Below, in pieces: positions 53,943 to 64,000 of a stretch of DNA of 64,000 nucleotides. Location of the stretch: contig JAHBZH010000001.1 in the NCBI GenBank assembly GCA_019635535.1, forward strand, positions 2,686,381-2,750,380. Direction: 5' to 3'. Origin of the DNA: Sphingomonas sp. (GTDB lineage: Bacteria; Pseudomonadota; Alphaproteobacteria; Sphingomonadales; Sphingomonadaceae). The notes beneath the pieces were generated by a model. It was not told the DNA's origin. It searched no databases and worked only from the letters and a program-made list of their open reading frames with translations. Within the stretch, counting starts at the first letter, position 1, and every line of letters starts with the position of its first letter. The translations under genes were made by a program, and so were the position numbers.

Positions 53943-55361
53943 TCACGCCGCCTCCTCCCGCGCCACCGTCACGTCGTCGAACGGCATCACCTTGCCGCCG
54001 ACGATCTGGCCCTGTTCGTGGCCCTTGCCGGCGAGCAGCACCACATCGCCCGGTCCCGCCTCGGCGATCGCCGCGCGGATCGCCTCGCGCCGGCCGGCCA
54101 TTTCGCTCGCGCCCGGCGCGGCGGCCATGATCGCGGCGCGGATCGCCGCCGGGTCTTCGCTCCGGGGGTTGTCGTCGGTGACGATGACGCGGTCGGCGAG
54201 CCGCGCCGCGACCGCGCCCATCTCGGCGCGCTTGCCGGTGTCGCGGTCGCCGCCGGCGCCGAAGACGATGATCAGCCGGTCCCTCGCATGCGGCCGCAGC
54301 GCCTCGATCGCGCTCTCGATCGCGTCCGGCGTATGGGCATAATCGACATAGACCGGCGCGCCGCTCTTCGTGATCACCGCCCGCTCCAGCCGCCCGCGCA
54401 CCGGCTGCACCCGCGCCAGATTGGCGAGCGTCTGCGCCAGCTCGCCGCCGGTCGCGATGATCAGCCCCGCTGCGGTCAGCGCGTTGGCCGCCTGATAAGC
54501 GCCGATCAGCGCGAGGTTGACGATATGCGTCCCGCCGTCGGCCTCGATCGTCAGCTTCTGCCCCAGCGGCGTCGTCTCGCGCCTGACCAGCTTCAGCGTC
54601 TCGCCCCGCGCGCCGACCGTCATTACCTTGAGGCCCCGCGCCCGGCAGCGCCGCGCGACCTCGTCGGATTTCGCGTCGTCCGCCCAGACCACCGCAATCC
54701 CGTCCGCGCTCAGCACCTCGTCGAACAGCCGCATCTTGGCCTCGAAATAGGCCTCCATCGTCTCGTGATAATCGAGATGGTCGCGGCTCAGATTGGTGAA
54801 GGCGGCCGCCGACACCTTCAGCCCCTCGGTGCGGTATTGCGACAGACCGTGGCTGGAGGCCTCGAACGCGGCATGGCTGATGCCGAGCTTTTTGAGGCCC
54901 GCCATGTTGGAGAGGAAGGTGACGATGTCGGGCGTGGTGAGGCCGGTCGTCGCCTGGTCGTCCGCCGTCGTGACGCCGAGCGTGCCGATGCTGGCCGAGC
55001 GGTGCCCCGCCATCCGCCAGAGCTGGCGGCAGAGCTCGACGGTCGATGTCTTGCCGTTGGTGCCGGTGACGGCGGCCACCGTCTCCGGGAAGGGGTGGAA
55101 GAAGCGCGCCGCCAGCCGCGCGAACATGCGCCTGGGCTCGAGCGCCTCGATATGGACCGCGCCTTCCACCAGCGCCTGCGGGCGTGCCACCACCGCGATC
55201 GCGCCGGCGTCGATCGCCGCGCGAATGAAATCCTCGCCGTCGAAGCGCGCGCCCTGGAACGCGCCGAACACCGTGCCCGGGGCCACCTTCCGGTGGTCGA
55301 TCGCGAAGCCGGTGACGGTGGCGGGATCGTCGCTGCCGATCAGCGCGCCCAACCGCATCAC
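53943..55361 (-). CDS. murE: UDP-MurNAc-L-Ala-D-Glu--2,6-diaminopimelate ligase
   Basis: Adds the third stem residue, 472 residues. AVTGTNGKTSTVELCRQL is the ATP loop and SHGLSQYRTEGLKV, NLSRDHLDYHETM and VYVDYAHTPDAIESAI are family segments. The sequence VTDDNPRSEDP contains the DNPR motif diagnostic of meso-diaminopimelate specificity, as expected for a Gram-negative. ATG 55361 overlaps the ftsI stop. Confidence 0.97.
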   Translation of the reverse strand: MMRLGALIGSDDPATVTGFAIDHRKVAPGTVFGAFQGARFDGEDFIRAAIDAGAIAVVARPQALVEGAVHIEALEPRRMFARLAARFFHPFPETVAAVTGTNGKTSTVELCRQLWRMAGHRSASIGTLGVTTADDQATTGLTTPDIVTFLSNMAGLKKLGISHAAFEASSHGLSQYRTEGLKVSAAAFTNLSRDHLDYHETMEAYFEAKMRLFDEVLSADGIAVVWADDAKSDEVARRCRARGLKVMTVGARGETLKLVRRETTPLGQKLTIEADGGTHIVNLALIGAYQAANALTAAGLIIATGGELAQTLANLARVQPVRGRLERAVITKSGAPVYVDYAHTPDAIESAIEALRPHARDRLIIVFGAGGDRDTGKRAEMGAVAARLADRVIVTDDNPRSEDPAAIRAAIMAAAPGASEMAGRREAIRAAIAEAGPGDVVLLAGKGHEQGQIVGGKVMPFDDVTVAREEAA

Positions 55362-57049
55362 CGCCTCGCGGAAGCGAGCAGCGGCATCAGCTCGGACGTG
55401 TCGAGATCGCGGTCACGGTCCGGAATGACGCCGAGCAGCGGCCCGGCGCGGGAGATCAGCCGGCTGACGATCGGTGCGGCCGTATAAGCGGCGGTGGTGA
55501 CGTAGCTGTTGGCTTCGGTGGGGCGTGGGGCGTCCATCATGACGAGCACCACATAGCGCGGCCGGTCCATAGGGAAAGCCGCCGCGAAGGTGGAAACGTT
55601 GACCCGCCGCGAATATCCGCCGCCTTCCGCGACCTTTTCGGCCGTGCCGGTCTTACCGCCGACGCGGAAGCCCGGTGCCTCGGCCCGGCGCCCGGTGCCG
55701 TTGGTGACGATCATCCGCAGCATCTGGCGCGAGCGCAGGCTGGTCCGCGGCGAGAAGACCTGCCGGCCCGGCGCGACATGGCCGGGCTCGATCCGCATCA
55801 GGGTCGCCGGCCGCCACGTCCCGCCGTTGACCAGGGCCGCATAGGCGCTGGCGAGATGGAGCGGCGTCACCGCGATGCCGTGCCCGAACCCGGTGGTCAG
55901 CACGGTCGCCCGACCCCAGTCGCGCGGCCAGAGCGGGCGCGCGCGCTCGGCGAGCTCGATATGCGGCGCTTCATGGAAGCCGAGCGCGCGGAAGGTCGCC
56001 TGCATCCGTTCGGCGCCCATCTGGTCGGCGATCCGCGCGCTCGCGACGTTCGAGGACTGGACGAGAATGTCCGGTACGCTGAGCGTCGCCGGCATGGCAT
56101 GGCTGTCGGTGATCCGGAAGCGGCCGATCGGCACCGGCGAGGCGTCCCAGCGCTGGCCGAGCGAGGTGATGACACCCGCGTCCAGCGCCGCCGCCACCGT
56201 GATCGGCTTGAAGGTGGAGCCCAGCTCGTAGACGCCCATCGTCGCGCGGTTGTAGAGGGCGCTGGGGTCGGATCGGCCGGCGGCATTGGGATTGAAGGTC
56301 GGCGCCGAGGCCATCGCCACCACTTCGCCGGTGTCGACGTCGAGCACGATGCCGGTGCCGCCTTCGGCGCTCATCGCGCTGACCGCGCTCGCCAGCTCCG
56401 ATTCCAGCGTCGCCTGCACCCGGCTGTCGATCGACAGCGCCACCGGCTCGCCGCGCCGCGCCGGATCGGTCAGCCGGCCCTCCAGGACCCGCTCCATGCC
56501 GGCGACGCCGCGGCCGTCGAAATCGGTCCAGCCGAGCACATGGCCGGCCATCGCGGTCTGCGGATAGAGCCGCTCGGGCTCGCGGTTGAAGACGATGCCG
56601 GGCTCGCCCAGCGCATTCACCGCCGCCACCAGCTCCGGCATCGCGCGGCGCTGGAGGAAGAGGTAGTTGCTGTCCGCCGCCAGGATGGTGCGATATTCGG
56701 CGATGCTGCGCTCCGGCATCAGCTCGTTGAGCGCGATCGCCAGCTCGCCCCGGTCGCCGATCACGCGGCGCGGGTGCACGCCGATCGTCCAGGCGTCGAT
56801 GGTGCGCGCCAGCGGGACGCCGTTGCGGTCGGTGATGTCGGCGCGCGGCGGCACCAGCGGATTGGCGAGCGCCGCCGCGCCGGAGCGATCGGTGAAGACC
56901 TGCAGATAGCCGAGCCGCAGCACGACGAGCGCCGTCACCCCGGCGAACAGCAGCAACACCAGCATCAGCCGCTGATAGGTGACCGCCAGGCCATCGGTCT
57001 GGGTGTGCGAGGAGGCGGTCCGGACGGCCTGGGCGGCGAGCGTCGCCAT
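55358..57049 (-). CDS. ftsI: Septal penicillin-binding protein FtsI (PBP3)
   Basis: Class B transpeptidase cross-linking septal peptidoglycan, 563 residues with one N-terminal membrane helix (about 30-47). The pedestal domain contains RADITDRNGVPLARTID. The penicillin-binding domain has the active-site S-x-x-K in ELGSTFKPITVA, S-x-N in VQSSNVASARIA and K-T-G in FRVGGKTGTAEKV. It overlaps murE and ftsL. Confidence 0.97.
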   Translation of the reverse strand: MATLAAQAVRTASSHTQTDGLAVTYQRLMLVLLLFAGVTALVVLRLGYLQVFTDRSGAAALANPLVPPRADITDRNGVPLARTIDAWTIGVHPRRVIGDRGELAIALNELMPERSIAEYRTILAADSNYLFLQRRAMPELVAAVNALGEPGIVFNREPERLYPQTAMAGHVLGWTDFDGRGVAGMERVLEGRLTDPARRGEPVALSIDSRVQATLESELASAVSAMSAEGGTGIVLDVDTGEVVAMASAPTFNPNAAGRSDPSALYNRATMGVYELGSTFKPITVAAALDAGVITSLGQRWDASPVPIGRFRITDSHAMPATLSVPDILVQSSNVASARIADQMGAERMQATFRALGFHEAPHIELAERARPLWPRDWGRATVLTTGFGHGIAVTPLHLASAYAALVNGGTWRPATLMRIEPGHVAPGRQVFSPRTSLRSRQMLRMIVTNGTGRRAEAPGFRVGGKTGTAEKVAEGGGYSRRVNVSTFAAAFPMDRPRYVVLVMMDAPRPTEANSYVTTAAYTAAPIVSRLISRAGPLLGVIPDRDRDLDTSELMPLLASARR

Positions 57050-57648
57050 CAGTTGCGGGCGCCTCCGCGCTCGGCGCGCGCCGCGGCATTGAGATCGCGC
57101 AGCGTCGCCTCGTCGAGCAGCGCGCCGGGGCGGGCGGGGGCGGGCGCGGCGGCGGGACGCGGCGGCGGCGCGGCCGGCTCGGGCGCGACCGTGAGGCTGG
57201 CCTGGCGCACGCGCGGCCGGGCGGGCTCGAGCGATGGTGCATCTTCAGCCGCCACGGCCTGGACCAGCGCCGCCGGGCGGGGCGCGGGAGCGGCCGGCGG
57301 CGGAAGCTGGGCGGAGGCCATCCGTACCTCGGCGGCGCGCGCGTCGATGCCCTGCTCGCGCGTGTCGAAGCGGGCGAGCGTGACGCCGTTGTCGAGGAAC
57401 TGGCCGGCGGTCGGCGCGGACAGCGCCAGCACCTCGGCATTCCACGCCTCGAGCTGCTGCAGCCGGCCGCGCGTGCCGAGCTCGGTCTGGAGCTGGCGGA
57501 TGTCCTGCCGGGTGGCGACGATCCGCCGCTCGATGCTCGCCAGCTCGGCGCGCTCGGACGCGACCTGAAGCGAGAGCATGTAGCAGGACAAAGCGGCGAC
57601 GCCGACGGCGGCGACCCACGCGACTGGTCTGAAACCTCTGGCGATCAT
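57049..57648 (-). CDS. ftsL: FtsL-like cell division protein
   Basis: Bitopic divisome protein by position and architecture: short cytoplasmic N-terminus, a membrane helix (about 9-28), then a coiled coil ([37 protein letters not shown]). It has 199 residues, longer than typical FtsL, because of an Ala/Pro/Arg-rich low-complexity C-terminus (about 110-180). It overlaps rsmH by 4 nt and ftsI by 1 nt. FtsL sequences diverge, so the call depends on the rsmH-X-ftsI context. Confidence 0.88.
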   Translation of the reverse strand: MIARGFRPVAWVAAVGVAALSCYMLSLQVASERAELASIERRIVATRQDIRQLQTELGTRGRLQQLEAWNAEVLALSAPTAGQFLDNGVTLARFDTREQGIDARAAEVRMASAQLPPPAAPAPRPAALVQAVAAEDAPSLEPARPRVRQASLTVAPEPAAPPPRPAAAPAPARPGALLDEATLRDLNAAARAERGGARN

Positions 57649-58619
57649 TTCGGCGGTTCCTTCCCGATACTCGTACTGGCCCATGACGGGGCGGAGGTGC
57701 GGCGCGCGGCGCGCAGGGTCGCCGAACGGGCGCGGGGATTGGCTTCGGTTTCGGCGGCGCCGGGGCGCACCGCCCGGGCCACGCCCTCGAAGGTCGGCGC
57801 CGGCGCTTCGTTCGCGGCGGCGGGGAGATGACGCGATCCGGCCGGCAGCGCGCCGCTGCGAACCTTCAGGAACCGCTTCACGATCCGGTCTTCGAGGGAA
57901 TGGAAGGTGACGACGGCGAGGCGGCCGCCCGGCTTCAATACCTGTTCCGCGGCCGCCAGCCCGCCCTCGAGTTCCTTGAGCTCCTCGTTCACATGGATAC
58001 GCAGCGCCTGGAAGGTCCGGGTCGCCGGGTCCTTCTTCATGCCCGCATGATGGCCGAGCGCCTTGCGCACCACGTCCGCGAGCTCGCCGGTCCGCGCGAT
58101 CGGCCGCGCCGCGACGATCGCCCGCGCCACCCGGCGCGACTGGCGCTCCTCGCCATAGGTGAACAGGACATCCGCGATCTCGCCTTCGTCGGCCTCGTTC
58201 ACGAAATCCGCCGCGCTCTGGCCCTCGCCGCCCATCCGCATGTCGAGCGGGCCGTCGGCCTGGAAGGAGAAGCCGCGCTCGGCGCGGTCGATCTGCATCG
58301 AGGAGACGCCGATGTCGAGCGTCACGCCGTCCACCGCCGCCACGCCCCTGTCGGCCAGCGCCTGACGCATCCGGGAGAAACGTTCCGGCACCAGCGTCAG
58401 GCGCGCCCCGCTCGCAGCGGCCAGCGCCTCGCCTTCCCGTATCGCGTCGGGATCGCGATCGAAGGCGATGACGCGGGCCGCTCCCTTGTCCAGGATGGCG
58501 CGCGTATAGCCGCCCGCGCCGAACGTGCCGTCGACATGCGTCTCGCCGGGGGCGATGGCGAGCGCGTCGAGGACTTCGCCGAGCAGGACGGGAATGTGGG
58601 ACGCGGCGGCGGGGCTCAT
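57645..58619 (-). CDS. rsmH: 16S rRNA C1402 N4-methyltransferase RsmH
   Basis: SAM-dependent methyltransferase of 324 residues (formerly MraW). [13 protein letters not shown] at the start, SAM loop [40 protein letters not shown] and the C-terminal [18 protein letters not shown] are family signatures. It overlaps mraZ and ftsL by 4 nt each. Confidence 0.97.
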   Translation of the reverse strand: MSPAAASHIPVLLGEVLDALAIAPGETHVDGTFGAGGYTRAILDKGAARVIAFDRDPDAIREGEALAAASGARLTLVPERFSRMRQALADRGVAAVDGVTLDIGVSSMQIDRAERGFSFQADGPLDMRMGGEGQSAADFVNEADEGEIADVLFTYGEERQSRRVARAIVAARPIARTGELADVVRKALGHHAGMKKDPATRTFQALRIHVNEELKELEGGLAAAEQVLKPGGRLAVVTFHSLEDRIVKRFLKVRSGALPAGSRHLPAAANEAPAPTFEGVARAVRPGAAETEANPRARSATLRAARRTSAPSWASTSIGKEPPK

Positions 58620-59095
58620 AGCGAGATCCCCTTCTCTTCCAGCCGGTATTCGGCGAGCGCGCGCAGCTCCGCATCGCCGCTCTCCAGCGCGCGGCGCGGA
58701 TGCCAGATTTCGAACGTGCCGCCGACGCCGACGAACAGGGCCAAATCCTCGATTCCGCTCCGGCGGCGCATCATCGGGGGCAGGACGATGCGGCCGGACG
58801 TGTCGTAAGGGGCCTCTTCGGTGACGCCGAAGGTGCGACGCGCGCGGGAGAAATGCGCCTTGGGGTCGGCGCCTTCCTCGACAAGGCGGCGGCGCTCGTT
58901 CTCGTTGTAGAGGATGCGGGCGTAATTGCGGTCATAGCCGGTCAGGCAGGCATCGACCTCGTGGGTGCCCAGGATGATCACCTTGGCGTCGGAGCGCCGC
59001 TCGATTACCGCGCGGACGAAGGCGGGCACGGACAGACGCCCCTTGGCGTCCACCGCGTTGAGCGCGCTTCCGTTGAAGAGATGCTCGATTTCCAC
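58616..59095 (-). CDS. mraZ: Transcriptional regulator MraZ
   Basis: AbrB-like DNA-binding protein that autoregulates the dcw cluster in other bacteria, 159 residues. Two swapped-hairpin repeats are visible: [16 protein letters not shown] and [14 protein letters not shown]. The start codon is GTG 59095 with AAGG immediately before it, so initiation context is unusual. It is the first dcw gene. Direct and inverted repeats that could be its target lie 130-180 bp upstream. Confidence 0.94.
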   Translation of the reverse strand: MEIEHLFNGSALNAVDAKGRLSVPAFVRAVIERRSDAKVIILGTHEVDACLTGYDRNYARILYNENERRRLVEEGADPKAHFSRARRTFGVTEEAPYDTSGRIVLPPMMRRRSGIEDLALFVGVGGTFEIWHPRRALESGDAELRALAEYRLEEKGISL

Positions 59096-59404
59096 CCTTC
59101 AGGCCCGCCGTCCGTCCCCACACACACAGACCTTCCCCGTTCGCGGACACGCGCCTTCGCGCGCCCGCGTCGCTCTCGCGGCGAACAGGAAATGCCCCTG
59201 ACTAGGAGATCGTGGATAACCGAAGCGGCATGGGATTGGAAGGGGATTCCATGCCTTTTCTAGGGATTTCATGCCTAGTAGAGAGGGAAAGCGCGGATTT
59301 TCTTGTTATGTTCTTGCTTCGAAACTTGCTCGGACCCTGTGCGGGAGGCTGTGGATAAGTCGGTGAGTGGAGCCCCTGCGACGACGAGCCGCGCGACTCG
59401 TCGG
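59096..59404 (-). promoter_or_regulatory. dcw upstream region with repeats and DnaA-box-like sites
   Basis: This 309-bp gene-free region feeds the whole dcw cluster. A 14-bp direct repeat with one mismatch (GGGATTCCATGCCT at 59243-59256, GGGATTTCATGCCT at 59263-59276) has a 20-bp period. A third GGGATT is at 59232. GGCATGG (59227-59233) and CCATGCC (59249-59255) form an inverted repeat. DnaA-box-like nonamers are CGTGGATAA (59211-59219) and TGTGGATAA (59350-59358, perfect). The part is AT-richer than its surroundings. I cannot fix the -35/-10. Confidence 0.55.
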
Positions 59405-59680
59405 TCAGCGTCGGGCCGGCTCGGGCGTCGGTTCGGCGGCCGACGCGACATTGTTGGATTCGGCATTGCCCGGGGCCACGCCCAGCTCGGCCAGAGGTTC
59501 GGCGCGCTTGGGCGGCTGGGGCACGGCGGCTGCGCCGCGTCCGGCGCCATTCTCCTGCTGCTCGATCAGCTTGGGCGTGATCGGTTCCTCGCCCGCCGGC
59601 TCGCGCGTGAAGACCGCGGCGAGCAGCACGGCGAGGAAGACGAAGGCAAGGCCGGTCAGGCCGATCCGAACCCTCTGCAT
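59405..59680 (-). CDS. Small membrane-anchored hypothetical protein
   Basis: A 91-residue protein: N-terminal membrane helix (VRIGLTGLAFVFLAVLLAAVF, about 4-24), then a Glu/Pro/Ala-rich, probably disordered periplasmic tail without Cys. It is transcribed in the same direction as the dcw cluster, 309 bp upstream of it. I recognise no function; coding probability rests on codon pattern and topology. Confidence 0.6.
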   Translation of the reverse strand: MQRVRIGLTGLAFVFLAVLLAAVFTREPAGEEPITPKLIEQQENGAGRGAAAVPQPPKRAEPLAELGVAPGNAESNNVASAAEPTPEPARR

Positions 59681-59840
59681 CGCGAACCATGACCTCCAAG
59701 CTGCGGGACGCCCCGGAATCTAGGCATTGATGCGAGCTTTGTCGAACGCCGCATGCGATTTGTCGAATCGGACGGGCTGCCTTATTCTTCCGACAAACTA
59801 ATGCTTGACGGAGATTGCTGCGACCGCGAAGGAGGCCACC

Positions 59841-60221
59841 ATGCACAAGAGCCTTGCCCTTGCCGCCGCTTGCGCGGCTACTGCCGCCCTCGCCGCTTGC
59901 AGCAGCGAGCCCGAGACCGTCACCATCAACCGCTACGACGCCCAGGCCGAGGCGCTTGCCAACGCCGCGCCGGTCGAGCTGCCGCCGTCGATCGTCGCCG
60001 GCCGCACCTATCGCTGCCGCGACAACAGCCTCGTCTATATCGATTTCTACAACAACAACACGGCGACGATCCGCAACCAGCGCGGCGGCGACATCGCCGC
60101 GACCGTGACCTCGCCGGACGGCGCCGCGCCCTACGCGGCGGACGGCTATTCGGTCAGCGGCAACACCGCGAACATCACTTATGCCGCGCCCGGCCGGGGC
60201 TCGCAGACCTGTCGCAGCTAA
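59841..60221 (+). CDS. Lipoprotein, possibly MliC-like
   Basis: A 126-residue lipoprotein from ATG 59841 with GGAGG 8 nt upstream. The signal peptide ends in lipobox ALAAC with Cys20. The mature domain (about 55-126) has two cysteines (YRCRDNSLVYIDFYNNNTATI near its start, GSQTCRS at the end) and NTANITYAAPG. This layout is similar to membrane-bound lysozyme inhibitors of the MliC type, but similarity is weak and the function is unproven. An intrinsic terminator follows. Confidence 0.75.
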   Translation: MHKSLALAAACAATAALAACSSEPETVTINRYDAQAEALANAAPVELPPSIVAGRTYRCRDNSLVYIDFYNNNTATIRNQRGGDIAATVTSPDGAAPYAADGYSVSGNTANITYAAPGRGSQTCRS

Positions 60222-60245
60222 AAGCTACGGCTTCCACGCAACCGA

Positions 60246-60277
60246 GGCCGGTCCGCCCAAAGCGGGCCGGCCTTTTT
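60246..60277 (+). terminator. Intrinsic terminator after lipoprotein gene
   Basis: GGCCGGTCCGC (60246-60256) pairs with GCGGGCCGGCC (60262-60272; one G-T pair) around CCAAA, followed by five T (60273-60277). Confidence 0.9.
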
Positions 60278-60315
60278 CGTGATGCGCACGACGAATGATC
60301 GGCAAACGGCTTCGA

Positions 60316-60594
60316 TCAACTCCGGGGCATCGCGATCTTCGCTTTATCCCGGGCGCCGCTCCATTCGCGAAACAGCAGGATGAGTGCCACGATGCCGATT
60401 GCCGACGCCGCAGAAGCTGAAAGCCATCCCTCCCGAACGAAGGAAATCAGGGCTGAAACCAGCGCAACCGGCATGAGGAAATAAACAGCCCGGGCTGGCA
60501 GCCATCGACGAAGTAGAAATACGAGGGCCAGGAACAGCGCAAGCACGACAACGCCAAAGCCTGCGGCAATGAGGATGTCATATAGTCCGCCCAT
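60316..60594 (-). CDS. Small membrane protein of atypical composition
   Basis: A 92-residue protein from ATG 60594, chosen for the strong AGGAGG 7 nt upstream. Three hydrophobic helices (about 6-27, 35-52, 60-77) dominate: ILIAAGFGVVVLALFLALVF, FLMPVALVSALISF and AIGIVALILLF. Codon use and GC (about 60% by hand count) are below the neighbours, suggesting acquisition. No family recognised. Confidence 0.6.
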   Translation of the reverse strand: MGGLYDILIAAGFGVVVLALFLALVFLLRRWLPARAVYFLMPVALVSALISFVREGWLSASAASAIGIVALILLFREWSGARDKAKIAMPRS

Positions 60595-60931
60595 TCTCAC
60601 CCTCCTGAGATACGTGGCAATCGTACCGGACATCTTTTCGCAGATGGCTAAGCGACAGGCAATTATCATGCCCGCGCATTAGACGCGGTTCACCGCCTCC
60701 CAGGCGGGCGAAGTGCGCCATCCGGGTCCGATCTTCTTTGCCACGTTGGCCGTTATGGGCGGAAAGCGGCCAACCATCTCCCCTCCCTTTCAAGGGAGGG
60801 GCTGAATGGCTGCAACGGATCGAAACCCGATGCCAACTTCCCCGGCGGCCGGCGGGTGAGCGGCCATTGTCGGCATTGTTGACTGTTGACGAAGGCTTCG
60901 AGCGACTTCACCGCTTCAATGGGAGCCTTTG
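60595..60931. other. 337-bp gene-free region with two palindromes
   Basis: I see no credible gene here. It is less GC-biased than its surroundings and holds two hairpin-forming repeats: TTGGCCG (60746-60752) with CGGCCAA (60767-60773), and a perfect 10-bp stem CCCCTCCCTT/AAGGGAGGGG with a 2-nt loop (60780-60801). It may be a relic region containing intergenic repeat elements. The M50-like gene begins at its right end. Confidence 0.5.
60780..60801. repeat. Perfect short palindromic element
   Basis: CCCCTCCCTT-TC-AAGGGAGGGG, a 10-bp stem with a TC loop. It resembles, but is not identical to, the C/T-rich REP-like units at 10.1 kb. No T-run, so not a terminator. Confidence 0.6.
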
Positions 60932-61648
60932 ATGTCCAGCAGTCTCGCCGACCAAGACCACCGACAGCGTGTCGCGCTGCTGCTCGGTATCGCGCTCGCC
61001 TCGGTCCTGCTGTGGCAGACGACGCTCGGCAGCTTCCTGCTCTATCCGTTCACGATATTGGCGACCTGGTTCCATGAAATGGGCCATGGCATGGCCGCGC
61101 TGCTCACGGGCCGGGGGTTCGAGCGCCTGATGATCTTCGCTGACGGTTCGGGCGTCGCGCTGTCGCTGCGCCCCGCCGACGGATACAGGTTGACCGATGC
61201 GCTGGTTGCGGCAGGCGGGCCTCTCGGGCCGGCGATCGCGGGCGCCGCGCTCATCATCTCCTCGCGCTCTCCCGCCGCCACCCGCAATGCGCTGGCGGTG
61301 CTGGGCGTCGCGCTCATCCTGTCCACGTCGATCTGGGTCCGGTCGCTGACGGGCTGGCTGGTCCTCCCCGCGCTCGGCATGGTGATCGGCACGCTCGCAT
61401 GGCGCGGATCCGCGCCCTGGCAAAACTTCGTCATCCAGCTCATCGGCGTGCAGGCCTGCATCAGCGTGTGGAGGCAGTTCGACTATCTGTTCAGCCCCGG
61501 CGGAACCGTCGGCGGCCAGCTGCAACGATCGGACACGGGCGCCATCGCGGATGCCTTGCTGCTGCCTTACTGGTTCTGGGGCGCCGGCATCAGCCTCGCG
61601 ATCCTGGCTTTGTTATGGTGGAGTTTCCGGATCGCTTTCCGGCGCTGA
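60932..61648 (+). CDS. M50B-like membrane metalloprotease
   Basis: A 238-residue polytopic membrane protein with about six helices. The zinc-protease motif HEMGH (residues 48-52; ATWFHEMGHGMAALL) is in the second helix. A later GGPLGPAIAGAALI segment matches the small-residue helix of the M50 family. No PDZ domain is present. ATG 60932 follows GGGAGCC. Substrate unknown. purL is 52 nt downstream on the same strand but probably separately expressed. Confidence 0.85.
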   Translation: MSSSLADQDHRQRVALLLGIALASVLLWQTTLGSFLLYPFTILATWFHEMGHGMAALLTGRGFERLMIFADGSGVALSLRPADGYRLTDALVAAGGPLGPAIAGAALIISSRSPAATRNALAVLGVALILSTSIWVRSLTGWLVLPALGMVIGTLAWRGSAPWQNFVIQLIGVQACISVWRQFDYLFSPGGTVGGQLQRSDTGAIADALLLPYWFWGAGISLAILALLWWSFRIAFRR

Positions 61649-61700
61649 CATTGCGGCGTCGGGCTAGGCGTGCGCGTCCCACCCGGCTAGGGAGCCGCGC

Positions 61701-63923
<2,223 letters not shown>

Positions 63924-64000
63924 TCGCCGTTCGGCGGCGGGCCGCTTCCGCCGGCGGACCGCCGATGCTAGGGCAGACCCAGGCCCAGGGCTCGGGCTTC
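63924..64000. other. End of window after purL
   Basis: 77 bp of GC-rich sequence with short GGCGG/CCGCC complementarity. No complete gene or clear T-run terminator is visible before the window ends. Confidence 0.4.

Overview
High-GC alphaproteobacterial chromosome, most likely Sphingomonadales (Sphingomonas or a close relative). The evidence is gene content and order: a complete dcw cell-wall/division cluster running into argS and tat genes, a UPF0262 gene, a PhyR/NepR/PhyP general stress response (GSR) locus whose kinase-like protein lacks an ATPase core, and an alphaproteobacterial valine catabolic operon. I see no tRNA, rRNA, CRISPR array, prophage or insertion sequence.

Layout. 1-2.3 kb: an EcfG-type ECF sigma factor cut by the window edge, preceded by a small membrane protein with a perfect sigma-EcfG promoter, then dnaB. 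2.3-8.5 kb: UPF0262, dcd, an FMN reductase with a di-heme cytochrome c, rnr and an FAH-family hydrolase. 8.6-16 kb: distal valine degradation (mmsA, acyl-CoA dehydrogenase, 3-hydroxyisobutyryl-CoA hydrolase, enoyl-CoA hydratase, mmsB) with a class I-like PHA synthase inside the operon and two inverted-repeat elements in its gaps. 16-21 kb: a divergon in which merR-glpK and a glutaredoxin/MauE fusion-hypothetical-glpD face each other across a mer-type promoter. 21-23.6 kb: a two-lobed retropepsin-like protease, a DUF2975/HTH pair and a small membrane protein. 23.7-27.7 kb: an isolated rplQ, then phyR, nepR, phyP, a candidate GSR-controlled small RNA with two C-rich loops, and an entericidin-like lipoprotein.

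27.7-38.8 kb (minus strand): tatC, tatB, tatA, scpB, scpA and nagZ, then three genes (a secreted protein, a LuxR-type response regulator and a hybrid histidine kinase) that interrupt an otherwise familiar series continuing with a SPOR protein, argS and a dGTPase-like gene. 38.8-59.1 kb: a TPR/SPOR protein, then ftsZ-ftsA-ftsQ-ddl-murB-murC-murG-ftsW-murD-mraY-murF-murE-ftsI-ftsL-rsmH-mraZ, all transcribed toward low coordinates from a repeat-rich region near 59.2 kb, mostly with 4-nt stop/start overlaps. 59.4-64 kb: small envelope proteins, an M50-like membrane protease and purL.

The most notable signal is the stress-response circuit. Two perfect GGAAC-N16-CGTT promoters lie in the window. 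One precedes the small membrane protein and sigma gene. The other lies just after phyP and drives a roughly 100-nt terminator-ended transcript whose layout resembles Caulobacter GsrN. PhyR, NepR, PhyP, the sigma factor and the RNA would together form a partner-switching circuit with a post-transcriptional arm.
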